DNA of 6,367 nt from Pseudomonadota bacterium (lineage in GTDB: Bacteria; Pseudomonadota; Gammaproteobacteria; Burkholderiales; Ferrovaceae). Positions 1-6,367 of the stretch are shown piece by piece. Each line of letters opens with the position of its first letter. The stretch's first letter is position 1. The notes under the pieces were generated by a model. The model was not told the origin of the DNA, did not search any database, and saw only the letters and a list, made by a program, of their open reading frames with translations. The stretch lies in assembly GCA_021805725.1 (NCBI GenBank), contig JAJZEH010000040.1, forward strand, positions 1-6,367, given 5' to 3'. Made by a program: the position numbers and the translations under genes.

Positions 1-1201
1 CCACAGACCCTCTGTCCTGGGGAAGCACGATAAAACAGTTGGCTTCAGTCATGGATCGCAGAATACCCGATCCCTGATTTCCGGTGGACCGTACCGTCCA
101 TTCGCCCTGGGCGTCTTGGCTGACGATGCCGCGTTGAAATTCGGTGCGACCGGGTGCCTTTTTGAGCGGTGTGGTGGTGCGCAAGACCCATCGGGGCGAG
201 ATGGGAAGGGGGTTGGCGCCTGCCAGGGTCAGCAAGGCGTCGCGCACGAAGGCGTAAAAGGTCACCATGACAGCCACAGGGTTGCCCGGCAGGCCAAAGA
301 AGTGACAGGGGCCCAAATGCCCGTAGGCCAGTGGGCGACCAGGTTTAATGGCGATTTTCCAGAACACCACTTCGCCCATCCGTGCCAGCAAGGGCTTGAT
401 GAAATCTGCTTCACCCACTGAAACACCCCCACTGGTGATGACTACGTCGGCCATCCTGGAGGCTTCCTCGAAAGCGTTTTCGATGGCCACGGGATGGTCA
501 CGGACCACACCCAGATCAAAACAATCAAATCCCAGTGCGGTGAGCATGCCATGAAGGGTGTAACGATTGCTGTCATAGATCTGCCCTTCAGCCAGAGGCT
601 GGCCGATAGAAGCAAGTTCGTCTCCCGTGGAAAAGAAAGCCACGCGCAAGGGACGGAATACGCTGACTTCTCCAATGCCCAGAGAGGCAATCAGTCCCAA
701 CTCAGCGGCACGCAGCCGTTTTCCCCGGCGCAAAGCAGTAGCGCCCTTATGCAGGTCTTCTCCTGCCTGACGCACATGCTGCCCATTGTGCTGGCCTGGC
801 TGAATCCATACGCGATCTCCCTCCCGTCGAGTTTGCTCCTGCATCACCACCGTGTCGGCGTTTTCAGGTATTGCGGCACCGGTCATGATACGTACCGCCT
901 GTCCGGGTGCCAGCGGTGGCGGCGGGGCATCTCCGGCAAGGACCGTGGCGCTGGTGGTGAGCTCCGTTTCGCCAACGGCAGCCAGATCGGCAAAACGAAC
1001 GGCATAGCCATCCATGGCTGAATTGACGTGCGCTGGTACGTCGATGGGAGAAAGCACATCTTCTGCGAGAAAGCGGTTCAGGGCGGTGCGTACGGGCACA
1101 CGCATGGTGCTGTCCACAGGTTTGAGGTGGCGGGAGATCACCGCCCGTGCCTGATCCACAGTCATGGACTGTGGATCATAGTCGTTGTTTATCGTGTTCA
1201 T
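1..1201 (-). CDS. moeA: Molybdopterin molybdotransferase MoeA, C-terminus cut by window edge
   Basis: Cytoplasmic enzyme that inserts molybdate into adenylated molybdopterin (MPT-AMP) to form molybdenum cofactor. My translation from the ATG at 1201 stays open for 400 residues to the left edge. Visible motifs in order: SAMDGYAVR (61-69), RIMTGA (104-109), VRQAGEDL (143-150), FSTGDEL (190-196), YDSNR (209-213), TSGGVSVGEAD (256-266), KPGRPLAYG (286-294), GLPGNPVAVMVTF (303-315), KKAPGRTEFQRG (347-358) and NCFIVLP (388-394). Residues matching those important in E. coli MoeA are present: D64, D149, E195, D235, D266, P305 and P308. By comparison with the E. coli protein only about 20 residues of the last domain are missing. 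The start overlaps the mobA stop as ATGA, with a weak AGGG five bases upstream (1207-1210), so coupling to mobA is likely. M13 is a possible alternative start, because E. coli MoeA has a Met at the matching position. The usual DNSAMDG reads VNSAMDG here. A strong inverted repeat covers codons 8-16. Confidence 0.96.
   Translation of the reverse strand, partial: MNTINNDYDPQSMTVDQARAVISRHLKPVDSTMRVPVRTALNRFLAEDVLSPIDVPAHVNSAMDGYAVRFADLAAVGETELTTSATVLAGDAPPPPLAPGQAVRIMTGAAIPENADTVVMQEQTRREGDRVWIQPGQHNGQHVRQAGEDLHKGATALRRGKRLRAAELGLIASLGIGEVSVFRPLRVAFFSTGDELASIGQPLAEGQIYDSNRYTLHGMLTALGFDCFDLGVVRDHPVAIENAFEEASRMADVVITSGGVSVGEADFIKPLLARMGEVVFWKIAIKPGRPLAYGHLGPCHFFGLPGNPVAVMVTFYAFVRDALLTLAGANPLPISPRWVLRTTTPLKKAPGRTEFQRGIVSQDAQGEWTVRSTGNQGSGILRSMTEANCFIVLPQDRGSV
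1152..1178. repeat. Perfect 12-bp inverted repeat, 3-nt loop, within the moeA 5' coding region
   Basis: TGATCCACAGTC (1152-1163) and GACTGTGGATCA (1167-1178) are exact reverse complements separated by three bases (1164-1166). In moeA mRNA this would form a 12-bp stem with a CAU loop starting 23 bases after the start of the AUG, over codons 8-16. The AUG of Met13 begins in the loop. No T-run follows on either strand, so it does not look like an intrinsic terminator. It could affect translation or mRNA stability, or be a protein-binding palindrome. Its role is unknown. Confidence 0.85.
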
Positions 1202-1785
1202 TGGGGCCCTGGCGTGACGCTGTGCAGCATCTCCGGTGTATTGATGTTGGTAAAGGCTTGCGGCAAGTCATCGAAGGGCACGGTAACCGTGGCGCAACGT
1301 GCGTACCAGCGCTGGACCTTGCGCTCCCCTTCACGCAAATATTCGGAGAGGCTGGGTAGCAGGGCGGTTTTGATGAGGGCAAACACGGGCTGGTCTCCAC
1401 CCACCGTGACAGCATAGGCGATGTCGGCATCATCTGTGCGCAACGCAGCCTGCAGCCGCCCGACGAGATCAAGCGGCAGGAGGGGGGCGTCGCAGGGAAC
1501 TACGGCCACCATTTCATGCGAGCCATGGGCGTGCGTCAGGGCCCGTTCGATGCCTGCCAGGGGCCCGGCGTAGCCTTGTTCGTCATCGGGAAGCACGGCA
1601 TGGCCATAGCGGCCGTATTGTTCAAGGTGGCGATTGGCGCTGATGACCAGGCTCTCCACCTGGGGAGAGAAACGCGCCATGACGGCTTCGATGAGCGGAC
1701 GGCCATGCCAAGGCAACAGCCCCTTGTCCTGCCCTCCCATGCGGGTACTGGCCCCGCCTGCCAGAATGCAACCTGTAATGGCCAT
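1198..1785 (-). CDS. mobA: Molybdenum cofactor guanylyltransferase MobA
   Basis: Cytoplasmic nucleotidyltransferase that joins GMP from GTP to Mo-molybdopterin, giving the guanine dinucleotide cofactor of DMSO-reductase-family enzymes. About 195 residues, the usual length for MobA. Numbered from the upstream Met at 1788, the sequence shows the GTP-binding signature LAGGASTRMGGQDKG (9-23), the central PDDEQGYAGPLAGI (67-80), the metal-binding PCDAPLLP (98-105, D100), GGDQPVFAL (130-138) and the C-terminal FTNINTPEML (179-188). Two ATGs lie in tandem at 1788 and 1785. The ribosome binding site GGAGG (1792-1796) is 3 bases from the first and 6 from the second, so I chose 1785. The resulting MAITGCILAGG also fits the family N-terminus. 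It lies between moaA and moeA, overlapping moeA by ATGA. MocA, the CTP-using paralogue, is the main alternative, but the LAGGxSxRMGxxDK signature and operon context favour MobA. Confidence 0.95.
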   Translation of the reverse strand: MAITGCILAGGASTRMGGQDKGLLPWHGRPLIEAVMARFSPQVESLVISANRHLEQYGRYGHAVLPDDEQGYAGPLAGIERALTHAHGSHEMVAVVPCDAPLLPLDLVGRLQAALRTDDADIAYAVTVGGDQPVFALIKTALLPSLSEYLREGERKVQRWYARCATVTVPFDDLPQAFTNINTPEMLHSVTPGPQ

Positions 1786-1787
1786 CA

Positions 1788-2807
1788 TTATCCTCCGATG
1801 TAGGACATTTCGATTTTGCGCCGACCCTGTGTGGCTTCAGAACGAATTTCGGAATAGCGATCTGTCCGGTGTTGCCACAAGCTGGAGATGGACTGTAATA
1901 ACGTAGCGTCATCCGCGCCAGCCCGTAGCGGGGTTTTAAGATCAAAACCATGGCTGGCAAACAGGCAGGTAAACAGGCTGCCGTCGGTGGAAAGCCGAAT
2001 GCGGGAACAGTCGCGACAAAATGGCCTGGTGACTGAAGCAATGATGCCAATCTCCCCGGTTCCGTCGCAGTAACGGTAGCGTTCCGCCACCTCGCCCGGG
2101 GCCGTGGGTTCCAAAGGTTCTACAGGCCAGTGGGCGGCAATGCGTTGCTGGATTTCGGTGGCACTCACCACGTCGTCGAGGCGCCAACCATTGGTTGCCC
2201 CCACATCCATGAACTCAATGAAACGCAGGATGATGCCACTGCCACGAAAATGCCGGGCCAGGTCCACGATGGCGTGTTCGTTGACCCCGCGCTGGATGAC
2301 GGCATTGACCTTGATGGGTTGCAAGCCCGCCAGTTGAGCAGCTTCGATACCTTCCAGCACCTGCTTTACCGTAAAATCGGCGTCGTTCATGCGCTTGAAG
2401 GTGGCATCGTCCAGGGCATCAAGGCTCACGGTAATGCGTTTCAGGCCGGCGTCTCGTAGGGCCTGCGCTTTTTTGGCAAGAATGGCGCCATTGGTGGTAA
2501 GGGTGAGGTCTGTCCCAGAAATGCTGGAAAGCTGCGCGACCAGGGCTTCCACCTGTTTGCGCAGCAGCGGTTCGCCGCCGGTGAGACGGATCTTGTGCAC
2601 ACCAAGAGACGCAAAAAGGCGCGCCACGCGCGTGATTTCCTCGAAGGTGAGCAACGCGGGTCGAGGCAGAAAGGCATGGTCCGGGCCAAAAATTTCCCTT
2701 GGCATGCAGTAAGTACACCGAAAATTGCACCGATCCGTCACCGAGATCCTGAGATCCTGAAGGGGGCGGCCCAGAGCGTCTTGAAGGTGGGGGTGAGTGG
2801 TTTTCAT
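1788..2807 (-). CDS. moaA: GTP 3',8-cyclase MoaA (radical SAM, molybdenum cofactor step 1)
   Basis: Radical SAM enzyme that with MoaC converts GTP to cyclic pyranopterin monophosphate, the first step of molybdenum cofactor synthesis. 339 residues, a typical full length. The N-terminal 4Fe-4S cluster motif is CNFRCTYC (C27, C31, C34), followed by the SAM-binding LTGGEPLLR (75-83) and LTTNG (103-107). The second, substrate-binding cluster is formed by C264, C267 and C281 in [10 protein letters not shown]...TCLF. The protein ends in Gly-Gly, the conserved tail that projects into the active site. The ATG at 2807 is the only reasonable start: the next Met lies after the first cluster (M35) and an in-frame TGA lies just upstream. 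No Shine-Dalgarno is visible before it (upstream reads CAGACCAGCTACC). It is first in the leftward operon; moaC, moaD, moaE and mog are not in the window. Confidence 0.97.
   Translation of the reverse strand: MKTTHPHLQDALGRPLQDLRISVTDRCNFRCTYCMPREIFGPDHAFLPRPALLTFEEITRVARLFASLGVHKIRLTGGEPLLRKQVEALVAQLSSISGTDLTLTTNGAILAKKAQALRDAGLKRITVSLDALDDATFKRMNDADFTVKQVLEGIEAAQLAGLQPIKVNAVIQRGVNEHAIVDLARHFRGSGIILRFIEFMDVGATNGWRLDDVVSATEIQQRIAAHWPVEPLEPTAPGEVAERYRYCDGTGEIGIIASVTRPFCRDCSRIRLSTDGSLFTCLFASHGFDLKTPLRAGADDATLLQSISSLWQHRTDRYSEIRSEATQGRRKIEMSYIGG
1791..1796 (-). promoter_or_regulatory. Ribosome binding site of mobA, inside the 3' end of moaA
   Basis: On the minus strand GGAGGA overlaps the last codons of moaA (the Gly-Gly tail). 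GGAGG is 3 bases from the first mobA ATG (1788) and 6 bases from the second (1785). The spacing favours the second ATG. Confidence 0.75.
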
Positions 2808-2818
2808 GGTAGCTGGTC

Positions 2819-2840
2819 TGACATTATAACTGTCCTGTCA
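2819..2840. repeat. Short inverted repeat TGACA-N12-TGTCA
   Basis: TGACA at 2819-2823 is mirrored by TGTCA at 2836-2840 with a 12-base gap. The left arm touches the moaA -10 hexamer, a position suited to a repressor operator. The arms are only five bases long, so chance is a real possibility. CTGTC also recurs directly at 2830-2840 (CTGTCCTGTCA). Confidence 0.3.
2823..2828 (-). promoter_or_regulatory. Candidate -10 element of the moaA-mobA-moeA operon
   Basis: On the minus strand these bases read TATAAT, a perfect sigma-70 -10 hexamer. No good -35 is found at 16-18 bases upstream (the place holds TAATCG), and there is no TGn extension. A GTGACA sits only 7 bases upstream (2836-2841), which is too close to serve as -35. 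If used, transcription would start around 2816, only about 8-9 bases before the moaA ATG, giving an almost leaderless mRNA. That would agree with the missing Shine-Dalgarno. The poor -35 suggests a weak or activator-dependent promoter. Confidence 0.5.
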
Positions 2841-2874
2841 CATTTCGATTACGATACGATCAGGAATATTTCAC

Positions 2875-2879
2875 GGAGA
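2875..2879 (+). promoter_or_regulatory. Ribosome binding site of the acyl-CoA ligase gene
   Basis: GGAGA lies 8 bases before the ATG at 2888. This supports that start over the in-frame Met codons 5 and 6 a few bases downstream. Confidence 0.7.
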
Positions 2880-2887
2880 AGTTTCCC

Positions 2888-4492
2888 ATGCTGGGTTTGA
2901 TGATGCATCGTCCGCTGCTGGTTTCGTCCCTGATCGAGCACGCGGACCGGCACCATGGTCATACGCCGATTGTTTCCCGCAACGCGGATGGCACCGTCTA
3001 TCGCGGTTCCTGGCGCAGCACGCACAACCGTTGTCGCAAACTCGCCAATGTCTTGCAGGCACTGGGGGTGGCTACCGGAGACCGGGTAGGCACCCTGGGC
3101 TGGAACCACCATCGGCATCTGGAGGCGTATTACGCCATTTCAGGCATGGGAGCCATCTGTCATACCATTAATCCGCGTCTGTTTCCCGAGCAGATTGCGG
3201 GCATCATCCTGCATGCCGAAGACAAGATCCTGCTGGTCGACCCCATGTTTCTGCCGCTGCTGGAATCCCTGGCAAGCCAACTGACCTGCGTGGCCCAGGT
3301 CATCGTGATGGACGAACCGGGTGCTCATCTGCCGCCTTCAGTGTTGCCCCTCCTGGGTTATGAAGCGCTTCTGCAACAGGCTTCCAGCGACTATGAATGG
3401 CCAGAAATGGATGAGAGGACGGCCGCGGCCCTATGCTATACCTCCGGCACAACCGGCAAGCCCAAGGGCGTGCTCTACAGCCATCGCTCTACGCTACTGC
3501 ATGCCTGGGCCGTGTCCTTGCCGGATTCGCTGTCCTTTTCAGCGTGTGATTCAGTATTGCCCGTGGTCCCACTGTTTCACGCCAATGCCTGGGGTTTTCC
3601 CTATGCTGCCGCACTGGTGGGTGCCAAAATGGTGCTTCCCGGACCACTGCTGGATGGACCCAACCTGTACCAACTGCTGGAGTCCGAAAAGGTCACGTTG
3701 ACCGCTGGGGTGCCCACGGTCTGGAATAACCTGATGCAATACCTCCAGGCCGAGGGGTGCCAGTTGCATTATCTCAAACGCCTGGGCGTGGGCGGTGCGG
3801 CTTGCCCCAGGACTATCGTGAGCTACTTTGAAGATGTGCAGAAAGTGAGTGTGCTACCGGGGTGGGGCATGACAGAAACCAGCCCGGTGGCGGCCCTGAC
3901 CCTGCCCAAAGCCAATCAGGTGGGGCTGGTGGGCCAGGCCAGACGTGATTGGTTAGCCCGCTCGGGACGCCCATTGTTCGGGGTAGATATGGAAGTGGTA
4001 GACGATGAAGGGTGGCCTTTGCCCCATGACGGCCATACTTTCGGACACCTGATGGTGCAAGGGCACTGGGTTTGCAACGGTTACTACAAGGACCCCTCGG
4101 AGCCCCTGCAGCAGGGCTGGTTTCCCACGGGCGACGTGGCCGTGATCGATGAAGAAGGCTTCATGCAGATTACCGACCGGGCCAAAGACATGATCAAGAG
4201 TGGCGGGGAATGGATCAGCTCCATAGAGCTTGAACAAGTGGCCGTTGGCCATCCGGCCATTCAGGAGGCTGCCGTCATCGGAATCCACCACCCGCATTGG
4301 GGCGAGCGTCCGCTTCTTCTGGCCGTGAAAAAGCCGGGTCAGGTGCTGACAGCCGAGGATTTGCGCGGTTATCTGGAGCAGCGCATCGCCAAATGGTGGA
4401 TTCCGGAGCAGATCGAGTTTGTGGATGGCTTGCCTCATACCGCCACGGGCAAATTGAATAAAGCCGCGCTGCGGGCCCAAAGGGGTCTATAA
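2888..4492 (+). CDS. AlkK-type fatty-acyl-CoA ligase (AMP-dependent synthetase)
   Basis: ANL-superfamily enzyme that activates a carboxylic acid with ATP to the acyl-AMP and then the CoA thioester. 534 residues, full length. Motifs: phosphate loop [11 protein letters not shown] (184-194), GWGMTETSP (325-333), TGD (414-416), the hinge and CoA-stage motif [14 protein letters not shown] (429-442), and the C-terminal TGKLNK (520-525) with the probable catalytic K522. The N-terminus [19 protein letters not shown] is characteristic of the AlkK/long-chain-fatty-acid-CoA ligase group, which also contains DmdB (3-methylthiopropionyl-CoA ligase). Medium-chain fatty acid is therefore the first guess, and the substrate cannot be fixed from motifs. 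No signal peptide or membrane segment is seen, so it is probably cytosolic or loosely membrane-associated. The start at 2888 has GGAGA 8 bases upstream. It is transcribed divergently from moaA and lies 27 bp before the decarboxylase gene on the same strand. No other beta-oxidation gene is in the window. Confidence 0.93.
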   Translation: MLGLMMHRPLLVSSLIEHADRHHGHTPIVSRNADGTVYRGSWRSTHNRCRKLANVLQALGVATGDRVGTLGWNHHRHLEAYYAISGMGAICHTINPRLFPEQIAGIILHAEDKILLVDPMFLPLLESLASQLTCVAQVIVMDEPGAHLPPSVLPLLGYEALLQQASSDYEWPEMDERTAAALCYTSGTTGKPKGVLYSHRSTLLHAWAVSLPDSLSFSACDSVLPVVPLFHANAWGFPYAAALVGAKMVLPGPLLDGPNLYQLLESEKVTLTAGVPTVWNNLMQYLQAEGCQLHYLKRLGVGGAACPRTIVSYFEDVQKVSVLPGWGMTETSPVAALTLPKANQVGLVGQARRDWLARSGRPLFGVDMEVVDDEGWPLPHDGHTFGHLMVQGHWVCNGYYKDPSEPLQQGWFPTGDVAVIDEEGFMQITDRAKDMIKSGGEWISSIELEQVAVGHPAIQEAAVIGIHHPHWGERPLLLAVKKPGQVLTAEDLRGYLEQRIAKWWIPEQIEFVDGLPHTATGKLNKAALRAQRGL

Positions 4493-4493
4493 T
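4488..4493 (+). promoter_or_regulatory. Possible -10 hexamer for the decarboxylase gene
   Basis: TATAAT spans the ligase stop codon, 26 bases before the decarboxylase ATG. A start near 4500 would leave a leader of about 20 bases containing the AGGGAGA ribosome binding site. The expected -35 position (around 4465-4470) reads CGCGCT, far from consensus, so the promoter is tentative. Read-through from the ligase promoter is equally possible. Confidence 0.35.
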
Positions 4494-4507
4494 TCCGCCC
4501 TTCTTGC

Positions 4508-4514
4508 AGGGAGA
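4508..4514 (+). promoter_or_regulatory. Ribosome binding site of the decarboxylase gene
   Basis: AGGGAGA ends 5 bases before the ATG at 4520, in the 27-bp gap after the ligase stop. It supports this start, and the MKFRFPVVIIDEDF N-terminus matches the first strand of the wing domain. Confidence 0.75.
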
Positions 4515-4519
4515 ACCCC

Positions 4520-6367
4520 ATGAAATTCCGCTTTCCGGTCGTCATCATTGACGAGGATTTCCGCTCTGAAAACACCAGTGGCCTGGGGGTTCGTGCGCTG
4601 GCCGACGCCATCGAAAAGGAAGGGCTGGAAGTATTGGGGGTGACGAGTTTTGGCGACATGGCCTCTTTCGCCCAGCAGCAAAGCCGAGCTTCCACCTTCA
4701 TCCTGTCCATCGACGACGAGGAATTCGGCGGGGGCTCACACAGCGAAATGGATTCTGCACTCAAGCACCTGCGGGCTTTTGTGCAGGAAATTCGTTGGCG
4801 GAATGCCGACATCCCCATCTTTCTGTATGGGGAAACCCGCACTTCACGCCATATCCCCAATGACGTACTGAAAGAACTGCACGGCTTCATCCACATGTTT
4901 GAGGATACGCCCGAGTTTGTGGCACGCCACATTGCGCGCGAAGCACGGGTATATCTGGATTCACTGGCGCCGCCTTTTTTCCGTGCACTGACCCATTACG
5001 CCTCGGATGGTTCGTATTCCTGGCATTGCCCTGGTCACTCGGGCGGGGTGGCATTTCTAAAAAGCCCGGTGGGGCAGATGTTTCACCAGTTTTTCGGCGA
5101 GAACATGCTGCGCGCCGACGTGTGCAATGCAGTGGACGAGCTTGGGCAGTTGCTGGATCACACGGGCCCGGTGGCGGCTTCTGAACGGAATGCGGCGCGG
5201 ATTTTTAACGCGGATCACCTGTTTTTTGTCACCAACGGCACTTCCACCTCCAACAAGATCGTTTGGCACTCCACCGTGGCCTCGGGTGATGTGGTGGTGG
5301 TGGATCGAAACTGTCACAAGTCGGTGCTGCATGCCATCATGATGACCGGAGCCATTCCAGTATTCATGATGCCCACGCGAAATCATTACGGCATCATTGG
5401 CCCCATTCCCCTGAGCGAATTCAAACCGGAAAACATTCGGCGCAAGATTGCGGCCAACCCCTTTGCCCAGGGCAGTACCTTGCAGCCGCGCGTGTTGACC
5501 ATCACCCAGAGTACCTATGACGGCATCCTGTATAACGTGGAAACCATCAAGGGGATGCTGGACGGAGAGATCGACACGCTGCATTTCGATGAGGCCTGGC
5601 TGCCCCATGCCACATTCAGCGACTTTTACAAGGACATGCATGCCATTGGACGCGACCGTCCGATTTGCCAGGCAAGCATGGTCATGTCCACCCAGTCCAC
5701 GCACAAGCTGCTGGCGGGGTTGAGCCAGGCTTCGCAAATCCTGATTCAGGACAGCAAGACCCGCAAGCTGGATCGGGACTGCTTCAATGAAGCCTACCTG
5801 ATGCACACTTCCACAAGCCCACAATACGCCATCATTGCGTCCTGCGACGTGGCCGCCGCCATGATGGAACCACCGGGCGGTACGGCGCTCGTGGAAGAGT
5901 CCATTAACGAGGCGCTGGATTTCAGGCGCGCCATGCGCAAGGTAGACGAGGAATGGGGGGCAGACTGGTGGTTCAAGGTCTGGGGCCCCGAATACCTTGC
6001 CGAGGAAGGCATTGGCAGTCGCGAGGACTGGATGCTCAAGCCAGGCGAGCGTTGGCACGGTTTTGGCGACCTTGCTTCGGGTTTCAACATGCTCGATCCC
6101 ATCAAGGCAACGGTCATCACCCCGGGACTGGATGTGGATGGCGACTTTCACGACATGGGCATTCCTGCAGCCGTGGTGACCAAGTACCTGGCAGAACACG
6201 GCGTGGTGGTTGAAAAGACCGGGCTCTACTCCTTCTTCATCATGTTCACCATCGGCATTACCAAGGGCCGATGGAACACGCTGGTGACCGAACTGCAACA
6301 GTTCAAGGACGATTACGACAAAAACCAGCCGCTCTGGCGTGTGTTGCCCGAGTTTGTGGCCAAGTAT
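4520..6367 (+). CDS. Orn/Lys/Arg decarboxylase, wing-domain (fold type I PLP) family, 3' end missing
   Basis: PLP-dependent basic amino-acid decarboxylase. Relatives (LdcI, AdiA, SpeC/SpeF) release CO2 from lysine, arginine or ornithine to give cadaverine, agmatine or putrescine, for acid resistance or polyamine supply. 616 residues are visible, open to the right edge. Family members are about 710-760 residues, so roughly the last 100-150 (C-terminal domain) lie outside. Residues 1-150 form the flavodoxin-like wing domain. The PLP domain then shows WHCPGHSGG (168-176), LLDHTGP (211-217), TNGTSTSNK (238-246), DRNCHKS (262-268), TYDGILYN (332-339), HFDEAW (355-360, D357 contacting the PLP ring nitrogen) and STHKLLAGLSQAS (393-405) with the PLP lysine K396. 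GERWHGF and LDPIKATVITPG follow (509-515, 525-536). TNGTSTSNK, TQSTHK and GIVVEKTG-like stretches resemble LdcI, while FDEAW resembles AdiA, so substrate is left open. AGGGAGA lies just upstream of the ATG. Confidence 0.95.
   Translation, partial: MKFRFPVVIIDEDFRSENTSGLGVRALADAIEKEGLEVLGVTSFGDMASFAQQQSRASTFILSIDDEEFGGGSHSEMDSALKHLRAFVQEIRWRNADIPIFLYGETRTSRHIPNDVLKELHGFIHMFEDTPEFVARHIAREARVYLDSLAPPFFRALTHYASDGSYSWHCPGHSGGVAFLKSPVGQMFHQFFGENMLRADVCNAVDELGQLLDHTGPVAASERNAARIFNADHLFFVTNGTSTSNKIVWHSTVASGDVVVVDRNCHKSVLHAIMMTGAIPVFMMPTRNHYGIIGPIPLSEFKPENIRRKIAANPFAQGSTLQPRVLTITQSTYDGILYNVETIKGMLDGEIDTLHFDEAWLPHATFSDFYKDMHAIGRDRPICQASMVMSTQSTHKLLAGLSQASQILIQDSKTRKLDRDCFNEAYLMHTSTSPQYAIIASCDVAAAMMEPPGGTALVEESINEALDFRRAMRKVDEEWGADWWFKVWGPEYLAEEGIGSREDWMLKPGERWHGFGDLASGFNMLDPIKATVITPGLDVDGDFHDMGIPAAVVTKYLAEHGVVVEKTGLYSFFIMFTIGITKGRWNTLVTELQQFKDDYDKNQPLWRVLPEFVAKY

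Larger units (their letters stand above)
2808..2887. promoter_or_regulatory. Divergent intergenic control region (moaA / acyl-CoA ligase)
   Basis: 80 bp separate the two divergent start codons, so both promoters must lie here or within the flanking coding sequence. For the leftward operon a TATAAT is visible. For the rightward ligase only weak TACGAT-like hexamers (2850-2855, 2855-2860) are seen, without a convincing -35. The region also carries an inverted TGACA/TGTCA pair (2819-2840) and an ACGATACGAT tandem (2851-2860), either of which could be a regulator site. No ModE-type or other named operator is recognised. Confidence 0.55.

Noticed and set aside
494..1021. 175-codon open frame on the plus strand opposite moeA
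   Set aside because: The minus strand here encodes MoeA motifs without interruption. The plus-strand product has no recognisable motif and no convincing ribosome binding site.
1152..1178. The moeA hairpin as an intrinsic terminator
   Set aside because: No run of T follows the stem on either strand, and termination there would cut off moeA just after its start.
2743..2758. Tandem GAGATCCT x2 near the 5' end of moaA
   Set aside because: It encodes part of the conserved [11 protein letters not shown] segment of MoaA, so the repetition is explained by the protein sequence.
2808..2887. Molybdenum cofactor riboswitch upstream of moaA
   Set aside because: The whole divergent gap is only 80 bp and the likely moaA leader under 10 bases, too short for the known Moco riboswitch.
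3953..4480. 175-codon open frame on the minus strand opposite the ligase C-terminal domain
   Set aside because: Antisense shadow of a region coding for conserved adenylation motifs (TGD, hinge, TGKLNK).
4435..4932. 165-codon minus-strand frame across the ligase/decarboxylase junction
   Set aside because: It overlaps both real genes in antisense, is Ser/Arg/Met rich and has no recognisable domain.
5057..6298. 413-codon open frame on the minus strand opposite the decarboxylase gene
   Set aside because: It lies wholly antisense to a conserved PLP-enzyme domain, is rich in His, Gly and Val as expected of an antisense frame of GC-rich coding DNA, and shows no recognisable domain.

Overview
The window (about 6.4 kb, GC-rich at roughly 55-60% by eye) looks like an ordinary chromosomal segment of a Gram-negative proteobacterium. 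A betaproteobacterium is my best guess, from the moaA-mobA-moeA order, the AlkK-type acyl-CoA ligase and the large wing-domain amino-acid decarboxylase. This placement rests on recall of gene neighbourhoods and not on a search. Coding density is near total, with only one intergenic gap of note (80 bp). There are no RNA genes, mobile elements, CRISPR arrays or phage genes that I can see.

Left part, minus strand (1-2807): a compact molybdenum-cofactor operon transcribed leftwards as moaA -> mobA -> moeA. The genes overlap at their stop/start codons, by 1 nt of the TAA/ATG at moaA-mobA if the first ATG is used, and by an ATGA at mobA-moeA, so translational coupling is likely. MoaA starts the pathway (GTP to the cyclic pyranopterin precursor), MoeA inserts molybdate into the adenylated pterin, and MobA adds GMP to give the guanine dinucleotide cofactor used by DMSO-reductase-family enzymes. 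moeA runs off the left edge with only about 20 C-terminal residues missing. A perfect 12-bp inverted repeat with a 3-nt loop sits inside the first codons of moeA and is the most striking non-coding-type signal in the window.

Centre (2808-2887): a divergent intergenic region. It holds a perfect TATAAT -10 hexamer for moaA very close to its start codon, a small inverted repeat overlapping that hexamer, a short ACGAT tandem, and the ribosome binding site of the rightward gene.

Right part, plus strand (2888-6367): an AlkK-type fatty-acyl-CoA ligase with every adenylation motif intact, followed 27 bp downstream by a PLP-dependent Orn/Lys/Arg decarboxylase that is cut by the right edge (616 residues visible). 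The pair may be co-transcribed, but a TATAAT hexamer at the ligase stop codon could give the decarboxylase its own promoter. Their functions have no obvious biochemical link to each other or to the cofactor operon.

I looked for an undescribed system and did not find one. All five genes belong to well-known families and keep their diagnostic residues. The findings are modest regulatory and sequence oddities.
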